This document shows, in pieces, positions 1 to 11,026 of a stretch of DNA of 64,000 bases (positions within the stretch are counted from its first letter, which is position 1; every line of letters starts with the position of its first letter). The notes under the pieces are model-generated. The model had not been told where the DNA came from. It searched no databases and was given only the letters and a program-made list of their open reading frames with translations. Source of the DNA: Paralichthys olivaceus (taxonomy: Eukaryota; Chordata; Actinopteri; Pleuronectiformes; Paralichthyidae); NCBI RefSeq assembly GCF_024713975.1, contig NC_091098.1, forward strand, positions 25,969,316 through 26,033,315. The letters are read 5' to 3'. The position numbers and the translations under genes were made by a program.

Positions 1-111
1 GAACACGTGGAACATGTGGAACACGTGGAACATGAGGAACACGTGGAACATGAGGAACACGTGGAACACGTGGAACATGTGGAACATGAGGAACACGTGG
101 AACTCGCTGAT
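1..111. repeat. 9-bp tandem repeat, unit AACACGTGG
   Basis: About 12 copies of AACACGTGG with AACATGTGG and AACATGAGG variants, running off the left edge of the window. Most units contain the E-box core CACGTG or CATGTG. Confidence 0.9.
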
Positions 112-292
112 GGAGCGTGAACACAGAGCAGAACTCTGCAGCCAGAAGAAGAAGGTGAATTTGTTCTTACTTTAATTTGCTGCTTGTTATGTAACATGTG
201 ATTCAACTGTTTGAAAATGTTTTAGTTTCGTTTGTCTTCCTGCAGCCGTCAGATCTGATGACTGTTCTCATCCGACTGTGATGAACCCGAGG

Positions 293-345
293 AACACACA
301 CACACACACACTCTAGAGATGTGTGTGTGTGTGTGTGTGTGTGTG
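293..345. repeat. Head-to-head (CA)n / (TG)n microsatellite
   Basis: About 19 bases of CA repeat, then ACTCTAGAGAT, then about 28 bases of TG repeat. The two arms are complementary, so the locus is an imperfect palindrome centred on TCTAGA. Confidence 0.85.
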
Positions 346-2099
346 CGTGCTGCCCCCTGCTGTCCCCTCACTTACATTATCTCTGAGACTTTAATTTGAC
401 TGGATGGAAAATTGCAGAAAAACAAATTAAATCAACTAAAAATTAACATAAATTATAATATTTTGTCCGATAATAAAATGTATATAATTATAAAGACATT
501 GGTTTTAACTGCATGTGTGAGATTACACAGTAAAGCACTGATCTCTCACCACAGACAACACTGACACTTCATGATCAGTTAATGATCTCATTTTATTTCT
601 CATGATTCTGAGTGTGTATTGATTTTGTCCCTTTGACTTTGTCCCGGACACAAACAGCTGAAAGCCTCTTGTGTTGTTTCTCCATAGTGTTTTTTTATTA
701 GTATCATACACAAGCATGTTTCTATTAAAACACATAATATCAACTGAATCAAATCATAATGTACAAACGAGTTCAAAGCGACGTCCGTCTTCGCCGTGTT
801 AAAACCCCACATGTACAAACACGACGACGGGATCCCAAACTGAACCAGAGAAATCCAAACACAGCCGCGGTGAAAACTAGTGACCTGTTAAAAGTGTCGT
901 TGAGCAAGGCACTGCACAACCAGCAGCTCACTTACTGTGTCTCTGGATTAAAAAAACTTTTTCAATTTACTCTTTGTTGAGACACGATTAAACAGAAAAG
1001 GAGGAAGAAGAGCAGAGGAGAAGCAGAAACGAGCCGTCGTACCACAGAGAGGAGGGAGGAGGAGAAAGATCGAGCTGCAGTTTGGACGAAGACGTAAGAA
1101 AATTGATTTTAGATTAAATATTGTAAAACTGAATTCGCACAAACAAATATATTTGAAATGGATTTAACATCTCTCTGATTTAAATGTATTATTAACATTA
1201 ATTAACCAGTTAAAATCATCTAACCACTGAGCAGCTGTATCTGCCGAGACGACGTGAGATTCGTCTGTCGTTGCTTCTCGTGTTTGGATTTCGTTGCTGA
1301 TTCGGTTTTAAAATCCGCGGCCGTGGATTCTCGGGTGATGATCGAATCAAAACAGGACGGTCGTGACACACGTGACATCACATCCTGCAAAGGTTCAGTT
1401 CGTACATGCGGGGTCAAAGGTCGTTACTGGATTTTTTTTTTTTCTCCTTAAAAAAAGCAAACAGGTCAAACTTTACATCCCAATGACCATAGTCCAGTGT
1501 TTTCATCTGTAAAGCACACGGCTCCTTCTCTGACATCATGTACTTAGAAACATGTAAAAACAGGTTAAAGCACAATATCAATACGTCTGTTTTATTGCAC
1601 TGTTTTAAGGACATTTCACGTTGTGTTCTTTACGTCTCTATAGGTTAACACTCACTGGATTAAGGCCATTTTACCATAAAGTTGCACCAAAATAACCTTT
1701 AACATCGTCCGGTCCCTACAGATATACAATCTCTGCCCTCCGCATGCAAACATAAGAGCTCAGAGCCAATCAGAAGCCAAGGATTTCAAGGTTCACATGT
1801 TTGGGACGATGAACCGGGATCCGGTTCAGGGGACACAGAGTCTGAATCCCAACAAACGAGAGACAACATCTCGACTGTCGTGGTTCAGTCTGTCCGTTTG
1901 TTTCCTGCTGTGATTCTGGTTATTGTTGTTTTTCTACTTAGAGAAGTTGAATATTCGTCTTTCAGAAAATCACAAGTTTTCACAGGGTGAGTGTGATTCA
2001 CACAAAGGACTCAATCCCCGCCATTGTGCTGACTTTACCCAGCAACTGCACAGACACGTCAGGCTCCTCCTCACGAGTCGGAGGGGAAACATGAATCTC

Positions 2100-2312
2100 G
2101 CCTTTTATGTTCTACGTCTGAACGAGTCCTTTCATCCTGTCGGGGTCACTGGTCGAGCTGGAGCTAATCCCAGCTGACGTGGCTGAGCGGAGGTCGTCTA
2201 TGTTCACACGTACGGATGGTTTAGAGTCTCCAGTTAACGTGACCCCAGTCTGCACCGTGGGATTCTAACTGAGAACCTCCTTGCAGCGATGCTAACCACT
2301 GCGCCACTGCGC
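2100..2312 (+). mobile_element. Degraded copy of a common teleost dispersed repeat
   Basis: Text such as TGGAGCTAATCCCAGCTGAC, then TTTAGAGTCTCCAGTTAACG, and the end GCTAACCACTGCGCCAC are diverged from a very common fish repeat with the same order of phrases. A second fragment lies at 43024-43115. Recognised from memory of fish genomes; I do not assign a class. Confidence 0.65.
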
Positions 2313-2677
2313 CACCATATGTAGAATCAATGTGCTTCAAACTAGTTTGATGTATCCTGAAGATCTCAGGTCTCGACCGGTAAATAACTTTGTCCCCGTT
2401 TCAAACCGCGGTGACTTCCTGTTGGTCATGAAGCTGCACCTTTGAAACTCTCTTGGCAATCTGATCCGCCTGACGGCATCAATAACTAATAATCACTGTG
2501 CTGGCTGATCAACGGATCGATAAACTCAGAGTGGCCCTGAACGGAGTCAGGCGACTCTCGGAGAACAGCAGCAGCTCACATCTGGAGCAGCTGGAGAACA
2601 AACAGCCGGTTTAAAAGATTCTCGATGTTCTCTGGTGGTCTGCTAAAGAACGGCAGCTGCTCCAGACTATTCACTGA

Positions 2678-2745
2678 GCTGCTTCAGCTCCTTCGGCTGC
2701 TTCAGCTGCTTCAGCTCCTTCAGCTGCTTCAGCTCCTTCAGCTGC
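2678..2745 (+). repeat. 9-bp repeat CTTCAGCTG / CTTCAGCTC
   Basis: Seven to eight near-perfect tandem 9-mers. They read as a Leu-Leu-Gln repeat in one frame, but there is no gene context for a protein. Confidence 0.85.
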
Positions 2746-5744
2746 TCTGGGTTTTCATTAAGAAAGGAGCAGCTTTCCACTGTCGGGGGGGAAGAGGCCT
2801 ATCATCACTGATCGCCGTTGTTGTTATTGTTGTGGCACTTTCACAATAAAAGCTACGAAGAGATCGGGCTCAGGAGTTTGATCTCGTGTTGCTGGAAGTT
2901 GAGCCTCACATTCTCTGGAGTTTAAAGAAGCTTTGTTGGGATTTTAAAAATGTGATTGTTGGCAGAAGAACCCAGATTCTAGATTCAACTGGTTAGATTA
3001 AATCCAGGAAACCCAACGAACAATAACGTGACGTCTGTGACTGGGACAGTTACAACACACCGATACACCCGCACGTGGTTGTTGGTTCCCGACATACGCT
3101 CCAAACATCCGATTTACGTGGATGTTGGTTCCTTCAATAAACTAAACAATCGTTTCTATAATCTCAAAAAACAACCACCGGTTTATCTTCCTGTCCTCTG
3201 CCGTCGCTCCAGACACAAATCTGTTGAAGCTGAAGCAATTCGTCAGACAACGGAAAAGACGGTCGGCAGAAATTTAACATTTTTATAGAGTTTAGCTGAG
3301 GATGAAAATATTTTGTCACATCCTGAATAAAATTGGCGAGGGACGTTTGTAACTGATGTTTCATGAGAGCGCAGGAAGTCTCCCGACGCCAGAATAAGCC
3401 ACGTTCGGCCCGACAGTGAAAAGAGGAACGAGTGTGTGCGAGCAGAAGCAATCTCCCACGTACACCTGACCGCCTGACCACTCTTAACCTAAATGACCTC
3501 GGTAACAGAAAACATACAGACAGGTCATGTTCCCGTCTGTGCTGACGTCTGATTGGCTGCGGACCAGGATGTGTCACAACGTGATGCGACCAATAATGTT
3601 ACAGCTGAAACAAACGGTGTGAAAAATGAGGATGTGATGTTGATGAGGATCTTTGGACAAAGCTACGTGCTCACGTTTCGAGTCCCAACTTTTAAATCGG
3701 GAATCAAGACAATAAAATAAAATCTATTTTTATTAGATGAAAATATTTTTGCCACTTATCAGTATTTTTCTTTACAAATATCTGTTTTGCTTTATTGTGT
3801 GTTTAAACACTAAATTGTACTTAATGGGTTTGAATGACTGAATATTTGTTGTTATGATTAAATAGACGACATAAATAAATATAGAAAGAAGTTTTCCTTG
3901 CGTAGCATCGATGCAAACTTTGGAATCATAAATCTATCACATCTGGTTTATCACCGATAAACAAACATTATTACAACGGAATCGCTCCCACTTGTGTGCA
4001 TAATATATGAGAACATTTAAATGTTATATTATATTAATGTCTAATTGTTTTAAACTAATAGTCACAAAAAAATAAAATGTAAACATTGAAGTAAATGGAT
4101 TTTAAAATAAAGATTTAATTTGTGGCTTTGAATGAGTCTTATCACAACACTGCAGCCTGATCACGTGACACCCCTGGTCCAATCAGCAGACGTCTCAGAG
4201 CAGAAACACTGAACTCTGGCTGAGCGTCCAGAGAAAACTCCACAAACAATAAAAAAATAACAATATAAAACAAATAAGAAATAAAAAGCTTATTACAGAG
4301 ATATGAACAGAAACAATAACAATCTCCTTCTCCAGTTTATGTACCACTTCATTAAATCTGGACAGACCAGCTTATATCACAATAAGAAGATTATTAACAT
4401 TATTCTCATTATTAATATCTTACAAAACCAAAATCAACAGTGCAATAAAAAGGTTTTTAATCCCTCGCTCAGCAGGAGAGAGAGAAAGACAGCGAGGGGC
4501 TGGGCGACGAGGAAAGAGAGGAAGAAGGTAACATCCAAAAATAAGAAAAGGAAGGAAGGAAAGATAGAGGGAGTACAGAGGAGGACAAGCAGTTTACAAC
4601 AGACAAGGGAGGAAGAGGGGCTTCTAAGGATTATATAAAGGTGAAATAATGGATGGAGAGATGCTGTGGAGGTAGAGAGGGGAAAGTGGAAGGAGAGAGG
4701 GAGGGATGAAAATCGATAGAAGTGGAAAAAAAAAAAAGGAGGACAGGAAATGATGACAGCAGATTTGTGGTGATAGGATTAGGAAATGATCAGATCCACA
4801 AAACAGGCTCCAGACAACCAAGTGTTTTATGGCCTTTAGAACGAAAAGCAAAATGATTTTTATCAGTTTGTAGTTTTTGGCAGTTATGGTGAAGATCGAC
4901 AGTTTGATGAGGTTAAAAAATAAAACTGATGGAAGTTGTTGTGTGGATCTGTGACGATGCACTGATACCGCTTCACTGTCACAAACCCATGTGACCTCAC
5001 TTCTCCTGGTGTTTGCTGGGAATTCTTCGTCCCAGTGACGGTTGGTTGACAAATGTCTGATCAGGAGACAGTCACCAGTTCAGTTTGACCTAATTATTGT
5101 TAATACTGTTGTTACCGTGACAACAATGACGCCTCAGAGTTTTCTTCCTCCAGCTTATTGTTCGGAAACGTTAAATATGGAAACACGAGGCGGAGCGACT
5201 CATTTCCTCGCTGCCGCAGATTCGGTCCAACATGGACGCCGACCCCGACGCAGTGAACGTTCACATCACGCCGACTGTTTGCGTACACCAGTGCGTTCAC
5301 GTCTCTTCATTAACATAAACAATTCTGCCGAGGATTTTTTTCTGCTGCGACAATCGTAGAAATTGGCAAAAAGATTTAAAATCATTACACAGTGAAACAG
5401 AATAAGACGTGAGGTCGACAGGAGAACTGAGGAAATGCGTTCGTTCAACTAACACATCGACAAAAATGGATGTTGTTCAATTTACTGTAGGAGGCTTAGT
5501 TTTTTTTTTCTGACGTGATCCAGCTGCTGAGAAACCGAAACCCAGAGGTATCAATGCATCCAGAGGTGGAGGGGGCGGGGGGGGGTGGGTGGAGGGAGGG
5601 TGATAGTGTGGGGTGAGGGAGTACAGATGTTGTTGAGGAGCAGTGGGGTGAGATGGGTGGGGGGGGGGTGGTGGTGATGATCAGGGAGAGGGTGTGTTAG
5701 GATCTATGGGCGTGGCCTGTTTTGTAAGGGGCGTGTCTCTGTTC

Positions 5745-5823
5745 TCAGGAACTCCTCTTAGTCCGGGAGTGTTGGATCAACCACTGGAGGGTGATGTCTG
5801 CAGAGAGAGAGGTGTGACGTCAG

Positions 5824-5867
<44 letters not shown>

Positions 5868-8702
5868 CATACCGATGTTGTCCTTTTCCTTGCAGGAGAT
5901 GGAGTAGCAGCAGATCTCTCTGTCCTGGATGGCCGACAGGTTCCTGATTAGATAAATAAAATAAAAATGTCAGAAAATGAAACTATAATAAAATAGAATC
6001 AAACACAGTGAGTTGACTTACATCTTCTCTATGAGCTCTTTCTCATCCAGAGCTCCTGGTATGTCTCTCTTATTGCCCAGAACCAGAACCTGCAGACACA
6101 CACACACACAGAGAACACATCAGATAAAATCACAGGAGTCAGGTCAGTCGGTTTCTGTCAGTTCTGGTCGGTTCTGTCTGTCTCGTAGGTTCTGGTTCTT
6201 ACAGGAATTCCCTGCAGCTGCGGTTTGTCCAGCAGGTTGTGGAGTTCGTTCTTGGAGGCTTCGATTTTCTCTGGATCTGCTGCGTCGACCATGTAACTGA
6301 AAACCGAAAGAAAAGGAAAAAAAAAATCACTTAACATCTGTTATTTCACTCAAAGTGTCTCGATCGCCACAACGAGTTTTACAACCACAACCTCAACCTC
6401 GCTGTTTCTTCCATTATTAAACTGATTTATTGTCACAACCTCATCAGTTAACGTCCCTGAATTTTTAATGTTTACACAGTTTACAAATCTCTGAATCCTG
6501 TTGTGTCCTAAAATGTGGCACAAACTCTCAGCCTCACTTTCACTTCATCCAAACTGTGCTTTCAGAAAAGTCGCAGCTCTCCAGTCCACGTCTCACCAAC
6601 ACAACTGGGTCAATACAACACGAGACCCGAGGACACTTTCAACTCAGGGCTTTTTTATTTCTTCATCTCTTTCTCTCTGGGGTTACTGTTGAGTTTGGAC
6701 CGGGCAGTGACGTCCTAGTGGCTCATTTAAGTGACAGCTACCGCAGGTTAGGAAACCGGGACTTACACGATAGCGCTGACTCCTCGGCAGTAACGCTCCC
6801 ACATGCTCCTGAAGCGAGGCTGGCCGCCGATATCCCACAACTACAAACACAGACAGAGCAGCTCGGTTACAGACAACATGTTCAAACACACATTGGTTTC
6901 ATTTCTGCTTTTTTTATTTCAAAAGACAACAACAAGATGAATTCTTTCTCTTTGAGTGTGAATTTGAGTATTTTGATTTAAATGTTTATCTCATGGGTTC
7001 ATTTTTTATTCTTTTACTGGATGAAAAGAACTTAAATCCAAGAATCAATGATTTAGGCAGAATCCTAAATGTCACTCACACATACACTGGACTACACAGT
7101 TCCTCCGTATTTTCTCTGGAGGAGGAGCGAGTGTGAAGGAAAATGTCCGAGTGAGACAAATCAATACATTCAGAAGCAGGGAGTTGAAACTACCAACCTT
7201 GATGGTGACGTTGCCTTTAGTGATCTTCCTCATGTTGAATCCAACTGTGGGAATCATGTCTTCACTAAACTGCCCCGACTGAAACACACAAACACACAAA
7301 ACACATTACACACGTTACCTAGGAATATACACAACTGCTGATGATGCTGGATGACATCGTTAGAACTTATAATTATATCTAAATGTGAATTAAAGACTCT
7401 TAAAAACCACTGCACACCCGCAGTCCTCCCACGCAGGTGTTTCATTAGACCTCATTCACACTCCTTTTAATTTTGCAGCACCCGTTTGACCCGTGATCAT
7501 TTTAATTGGTACTTTTCTCACAGTGAGAAGCAGCCAGACTTCTCACTAAATCTACTAAAAGACTGACTTTAGCTTCTCCTTATTACCTTCCTGTAAATTT
7601 TACTATTGATCTTTAGACTGACTGCTGACTTTTGAGGCCCATCCTGGACTTGCACCCTGGAACATTCAGACCTCCTGACACCATCTGTAATAACCTGAGG
7701 TCTTCAGTGACGACCCCCACAGTCCTGAGGACCTGAGGCAACTGGACCGTTTTGTTTCAGGGCTCACACTGTTCGGATCCATCTCCCCGAGGAGATCCGT
7801 CTGGAAAACTCCTTCTGTTTTAAATCTCTCCTTCTTAGACGTGGGCTTTCTTCTAGTTCTGATTTTACAAACTGTTCACTAACCATTTACTAATGTTTTA
7901 CTTTGTCTTGTTTCTCGTCAGGAACATTCTTTATTTTTGTATTTGTGCTCCATTACTGTGCGATCTTGGAATGACTTGTTGTGTTTTACCTAAAGTACCT
8001 CACTGTGCTTTACATTTAAGATTCTATTATTATTATAATTATTATTAACAACCTGACCAGTCATATAACGTCAGTCAACACATTTGTGTGGTGTTCATAC
8101 AGAATATAAATCTCAACAGATGAAGGGTGGGGGGGGGCATGACAGGGAGGAAAGGTCACTGTGACAGCCGCATCGGGTTGGGGGGGGATCGACCCTGTGA
8201 CTCTGGCCCACACCTCCTAACAAGCACCAGGACGAGAGGAGACATCCGGTCTCAAATCTGCTTTTTTTTTTATCCCCTTTTCACTAAAAACCATGAACAT
8301 CCCGGGTGGAGGTCAGACACCTTCCCCCCGGTGCAGATGTGACAACAGCTGGGCGGAGTGACCGACACATTAACAGCTGATCGTCAGTGACCGCAGAGAA
8401 ACTCCCGCAGACTTTAACAAACCGCAGGTGAAGTCACGCGCGTGTAGAAACACGCAGCGGCTGACGAGCAGGTAGCTGACCTCACCTCCGCGGGATAACA
8501 ATAGATGGAGCAGGATGCTAACTGGAGGACCGTCTGGCGTTAGCACATCTGTTAGCGGCTGCACTAGCCTCGGACTCACCGCTATCACGTTGACGAAGGT
8601 GGTCTTGCCGGAGTACTGCAGCCCCACCAGGGTCAGCTCCATCTCCTCCTTCCAGAACAGCGCCTTGAACCAGTCCAGCAGTTTGTTGATGAGCGCTATC
8701 AT
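5745..8702 (-). CDS. arl8a: ARL8A-like lysosomal small GTPase (7 coding exons, 187 aa)
   Basis: Arf-like GTPase that in vertebrates sits on lysosomes and, in GTP form, recruits effectors for kinesin-driven movement and fusion (family knowledge). Coding exons in transcript order: 8580-8702, 7198-7278, 6767-6840, 6203-6296, 6022-6089, 5873-5943, 5745-5797; all have GT-AG ends and phases join without a break. Visible motifs: N-terminal amphipathic helix [17 protein letters not shown]-loop GLQYSGKT (27-34), switch I Thr52, WDIGGQ (70-75), NKRD (130-133) and SCK (163-165). There is no Gly2, so it should not be myristoylated, as is usual for Arl8. MIAL at the start and [10 protein letters not shown] favour the A over the B paralogue. 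The C-terminus HSRTKRSS is slightly longer and changed relative to human HSKSRRS. The last intron is only 75 nt and largely a CA repeat. The family call is near certain; A versus B is likely. Confidence 0.94.
5828..5864 (-). repeat. (GT)n microsatellite filling the last arl8a intron
   Basis: About 18 GT units on the plus strand, so (CA)n in the arl8a transcript. It occupies about half of the 75-nt intron 5798-5872 and starts within 10 nt of the 5' splice site. Confidence 0.9.
7560..8052 (+). mobile_element. LINE (L2-like) 3' fragment in arl8a intron 1
   Basis: Near 7780-7850 one plus-strand frame reads [20 protein letters not shown], which resembles the conserved C-terminal end of fish L2-type reverse-transcriptase ORFs (LPEEIRL...FKS.LKT). 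It is followed by a T-rich tail ending in ATTATTATTATAATTATTATT, the simple-repeat tail style of these elements. Inserted antisense to arl8a and severely 5'-truncated. Confidence 0.65.
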
Positions 8703-9015
8703 CTTGGTCGCCTGACGCTAACGCTAATGCTAATACGAGCTGCTGCTGCTGCTACGGCTAGGTGGATATGCTAGCGAGCTAGCTGGCTAACGCCCCGGCA
8801 GTCCTTCGAGACGCTGACCGTCGCTGACACACCCGCGGACGGGGCCGGGAAACCGGACAACAGCGACCGTGTTGGTGTGAGCCGCGGCGGAGGTTCGATG
8901 CCGCGGTGTTTTCAGGTTTAATGTCCGCCGTGAGTTTTCAGGGATGTTTACTAGCGACGCCTTTCACCACGGAGCCGTCAACAGCGGAAACCACTCACAG
9001 CACATCCGGCGCAGC
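8703..9015 (-). promoter_or_regulatory. GC-rich arl8a 5' UTR and promoter region
   Basis: Directly upstream of the arl8a start codon the sequence becomes GC-rich with many CpG pairs (for example around 8818-8915), in contrast to AT-rich DNA beyond about 9015. This fits a TATA-less CpG-type housekeeping promoter. The transcription start was not located. Confidence 0.6.
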
Positions 9016-9712
9016 CCTTTAAAAATAAATCTCCATTTTACACCGGTTGCTTTAAGTATAACGTCAAGTAAAGACAATATGTCGACAATATATTTAAGTA
9101 CAATTGACAATAATCGTTAAATCCGTCATTTAGGGGTTTTGTTCATTCTCCGTTTCCTTTGTTATCGGTCGTGTTTTGGGGTTTGGTTGAAAGTGACAGC
9201 TCCACTTCCTGTTTGGGTGGGGCTGATAAATGAGGAAGAAGAGAAGAAGAAACAAGAGGAGAAAAAACTCCCGTGTGTCTGAAACACTGCCCCCTGCTGG
9301 AGACACAAGCTACTCATCACTGATTCTTTACATACCCTCATTACTTCACAGCTTTACTTCCTATAGTACATTTATTTAAACGTTTCTAAAAACACTGAGT
9401 CAAAGATCATAAATTTATATTTTATTTGATTTCATATAAACACTGTAAAGGACATTTTGTGTTTTTTTCAACTTGGTTCTTTAAGTTCCGGAATCATGGT
9501 TCAGTTCTGGTTCTCGGTTCTGAATGAGTTCTGTTGATTTTCAGTCTCAGTTCCTGTTTGTTTCCTGTGATTCTGCTGGTTCTTTAACTCTCTGTCCTTA
9601 ACTTAACGGCCTCAGGTCTTTGGATTCTGCTGCTGGTGTTGTGTCTTGTTTCCATGAGTTTGGTTCTGAGGTCTCCTGGGTTCCGTCCGGAGCGCAGAGG
9701 TTCTGTGTGGCA
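9016..9712. other. ptpn7 3' UTR and gap to arl8a
   Basis: AT-rich with no further gene. TTTATT at 9421-9426 reads AATAAA on the minus strand and is a candidate ptpn7 poly(A) signal about 290 nt after its stop codon. The 600 bp between this point and the arl8a CpG region is the whole intergenic space. Confidence 0.45.
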
Positions 9713-10985
9713 TCAGTTCCTCTCGTGTCGTGTGTTGTCCAGATGGAGGTTGCGTAGCTTTATGCTGACGCTGTCCTCTGGGTTCAGCTGGTTCTGATTC
9801 TGCTCCTGAAGAAAAAAAATGTCTTTTTAAAGTTGTTGAAGTCACAAATTACGTCATCGGTCGTCGTCCATCTTCAGTTCACATTAATTCAGATATTAAA
9901 CTTTTCTCACGACCAGTTCTCAAGTCACTGAAATGATCTAATGTGTGTTGGTCTGGTACCTGGTCCAGCTGTAGTTTGGAGCTGTACTGGGCCAGAGTGT
10001 AGTACAGGAACTGGTACTGCTCGGTGGTTTGGATCATCCCGCCCCTGCAGGTCAGACATGTTAACTCACAGGTCGAAACATGACGACAGAGAACGAGAGA
10101 TTCAATCTTTTTTTTTTCACCAACCTGTCGAGTCGAAGCTGACAAACCGTCTCCAGGATGTCAACCTGACCAGTTTCTCTGAGCTGCTGACAACTGATGC
10201 TGCTCGCTATGAAACAACCTGTCCTGCCGATACCTGCACTGAGAGGAGAGGAAGAGGAGGAAGAGGAGGAGGTGGACGAGAGAGAGGTTTGGTTTTTCAA
10301 AAGACCCATTTCAAGGAGAAATCCAGATCCTCTCTACAGGACAAAAACTGAATCAAGTTAATGGATGACTGTAAACCCTCCTCCAACAGCCCATGTTGGA
10401 CTGCAGGCCTGAATGTTCTCCATCATCTGATGACATGTATGTTCTACCCTCTAACGGACCTTCAGCAGTTCCTCCAGAACCGGCACCTGTTCCACTCTGA
10501 ACAGAATATATGCTGTAGGACTGCTGATCGTTTGTGCATCTTGTGCAGGGAACTCCAATTTCAGACACGAATTCCGGAGAATGTCCGCAGAATTGTGTCA
10601 GGACTTTCTCTGGAGTCACACATGTGCAGCACAGCAGGAGATTCTCCGCTCTGATGCTTTCACAACAACAATCACAGTGTTCAGGTGAGAGGCGGAGCCG
10701 CAGACAGGGGCAGGAAGAAACGTATCTGCTGCAGAGGTCGTGGGTTTCTTCTCTGAACGTACAACACGGGAACCAACCAACCTGCAGTGGACGATGATTG
10801 GTCCAGGGCCGGGGACGGAGTCTGTGATTGGCTGGGAGCTGGGCGGTAGGAGGGACCTGCTGTACGACTCCACCTCCTCCACCAGCCCCAACACAGGAGC
10901 GGTGCATTGTGGGATGTGGTGGTCGGGCCAAGAAGTGAACCAGTAGTGTCTGACAGTACGACACTCTGAAGATAACTGTGCACAC

Positions 10986-11026
<41 letters not shown>

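Larger units (their letters stand above)
346..5744. other. arl8a 3' UTR and downstream non-coding DNA
   Basis: No open frame here shows a family signature, splice-linked exons or a composition unlike random AT-rich sequence. The part just left of 5745 should contain the arl8a 3' UTR, but I could not place a convincing poly(A) signal. It holds one degraded dispersed repeat (2100-2312), a short 9-bp repeat (2678-2745), purine-rich sequence (about 4480-4740) and G-rich sequence (about 5565-5690). Confidence 0.6.

Noticed and set aside
3164..3577. 137-codon minus-strand open frame
   Set aside because: No family signature, no splice partners and ordinary composition; treated as chance.
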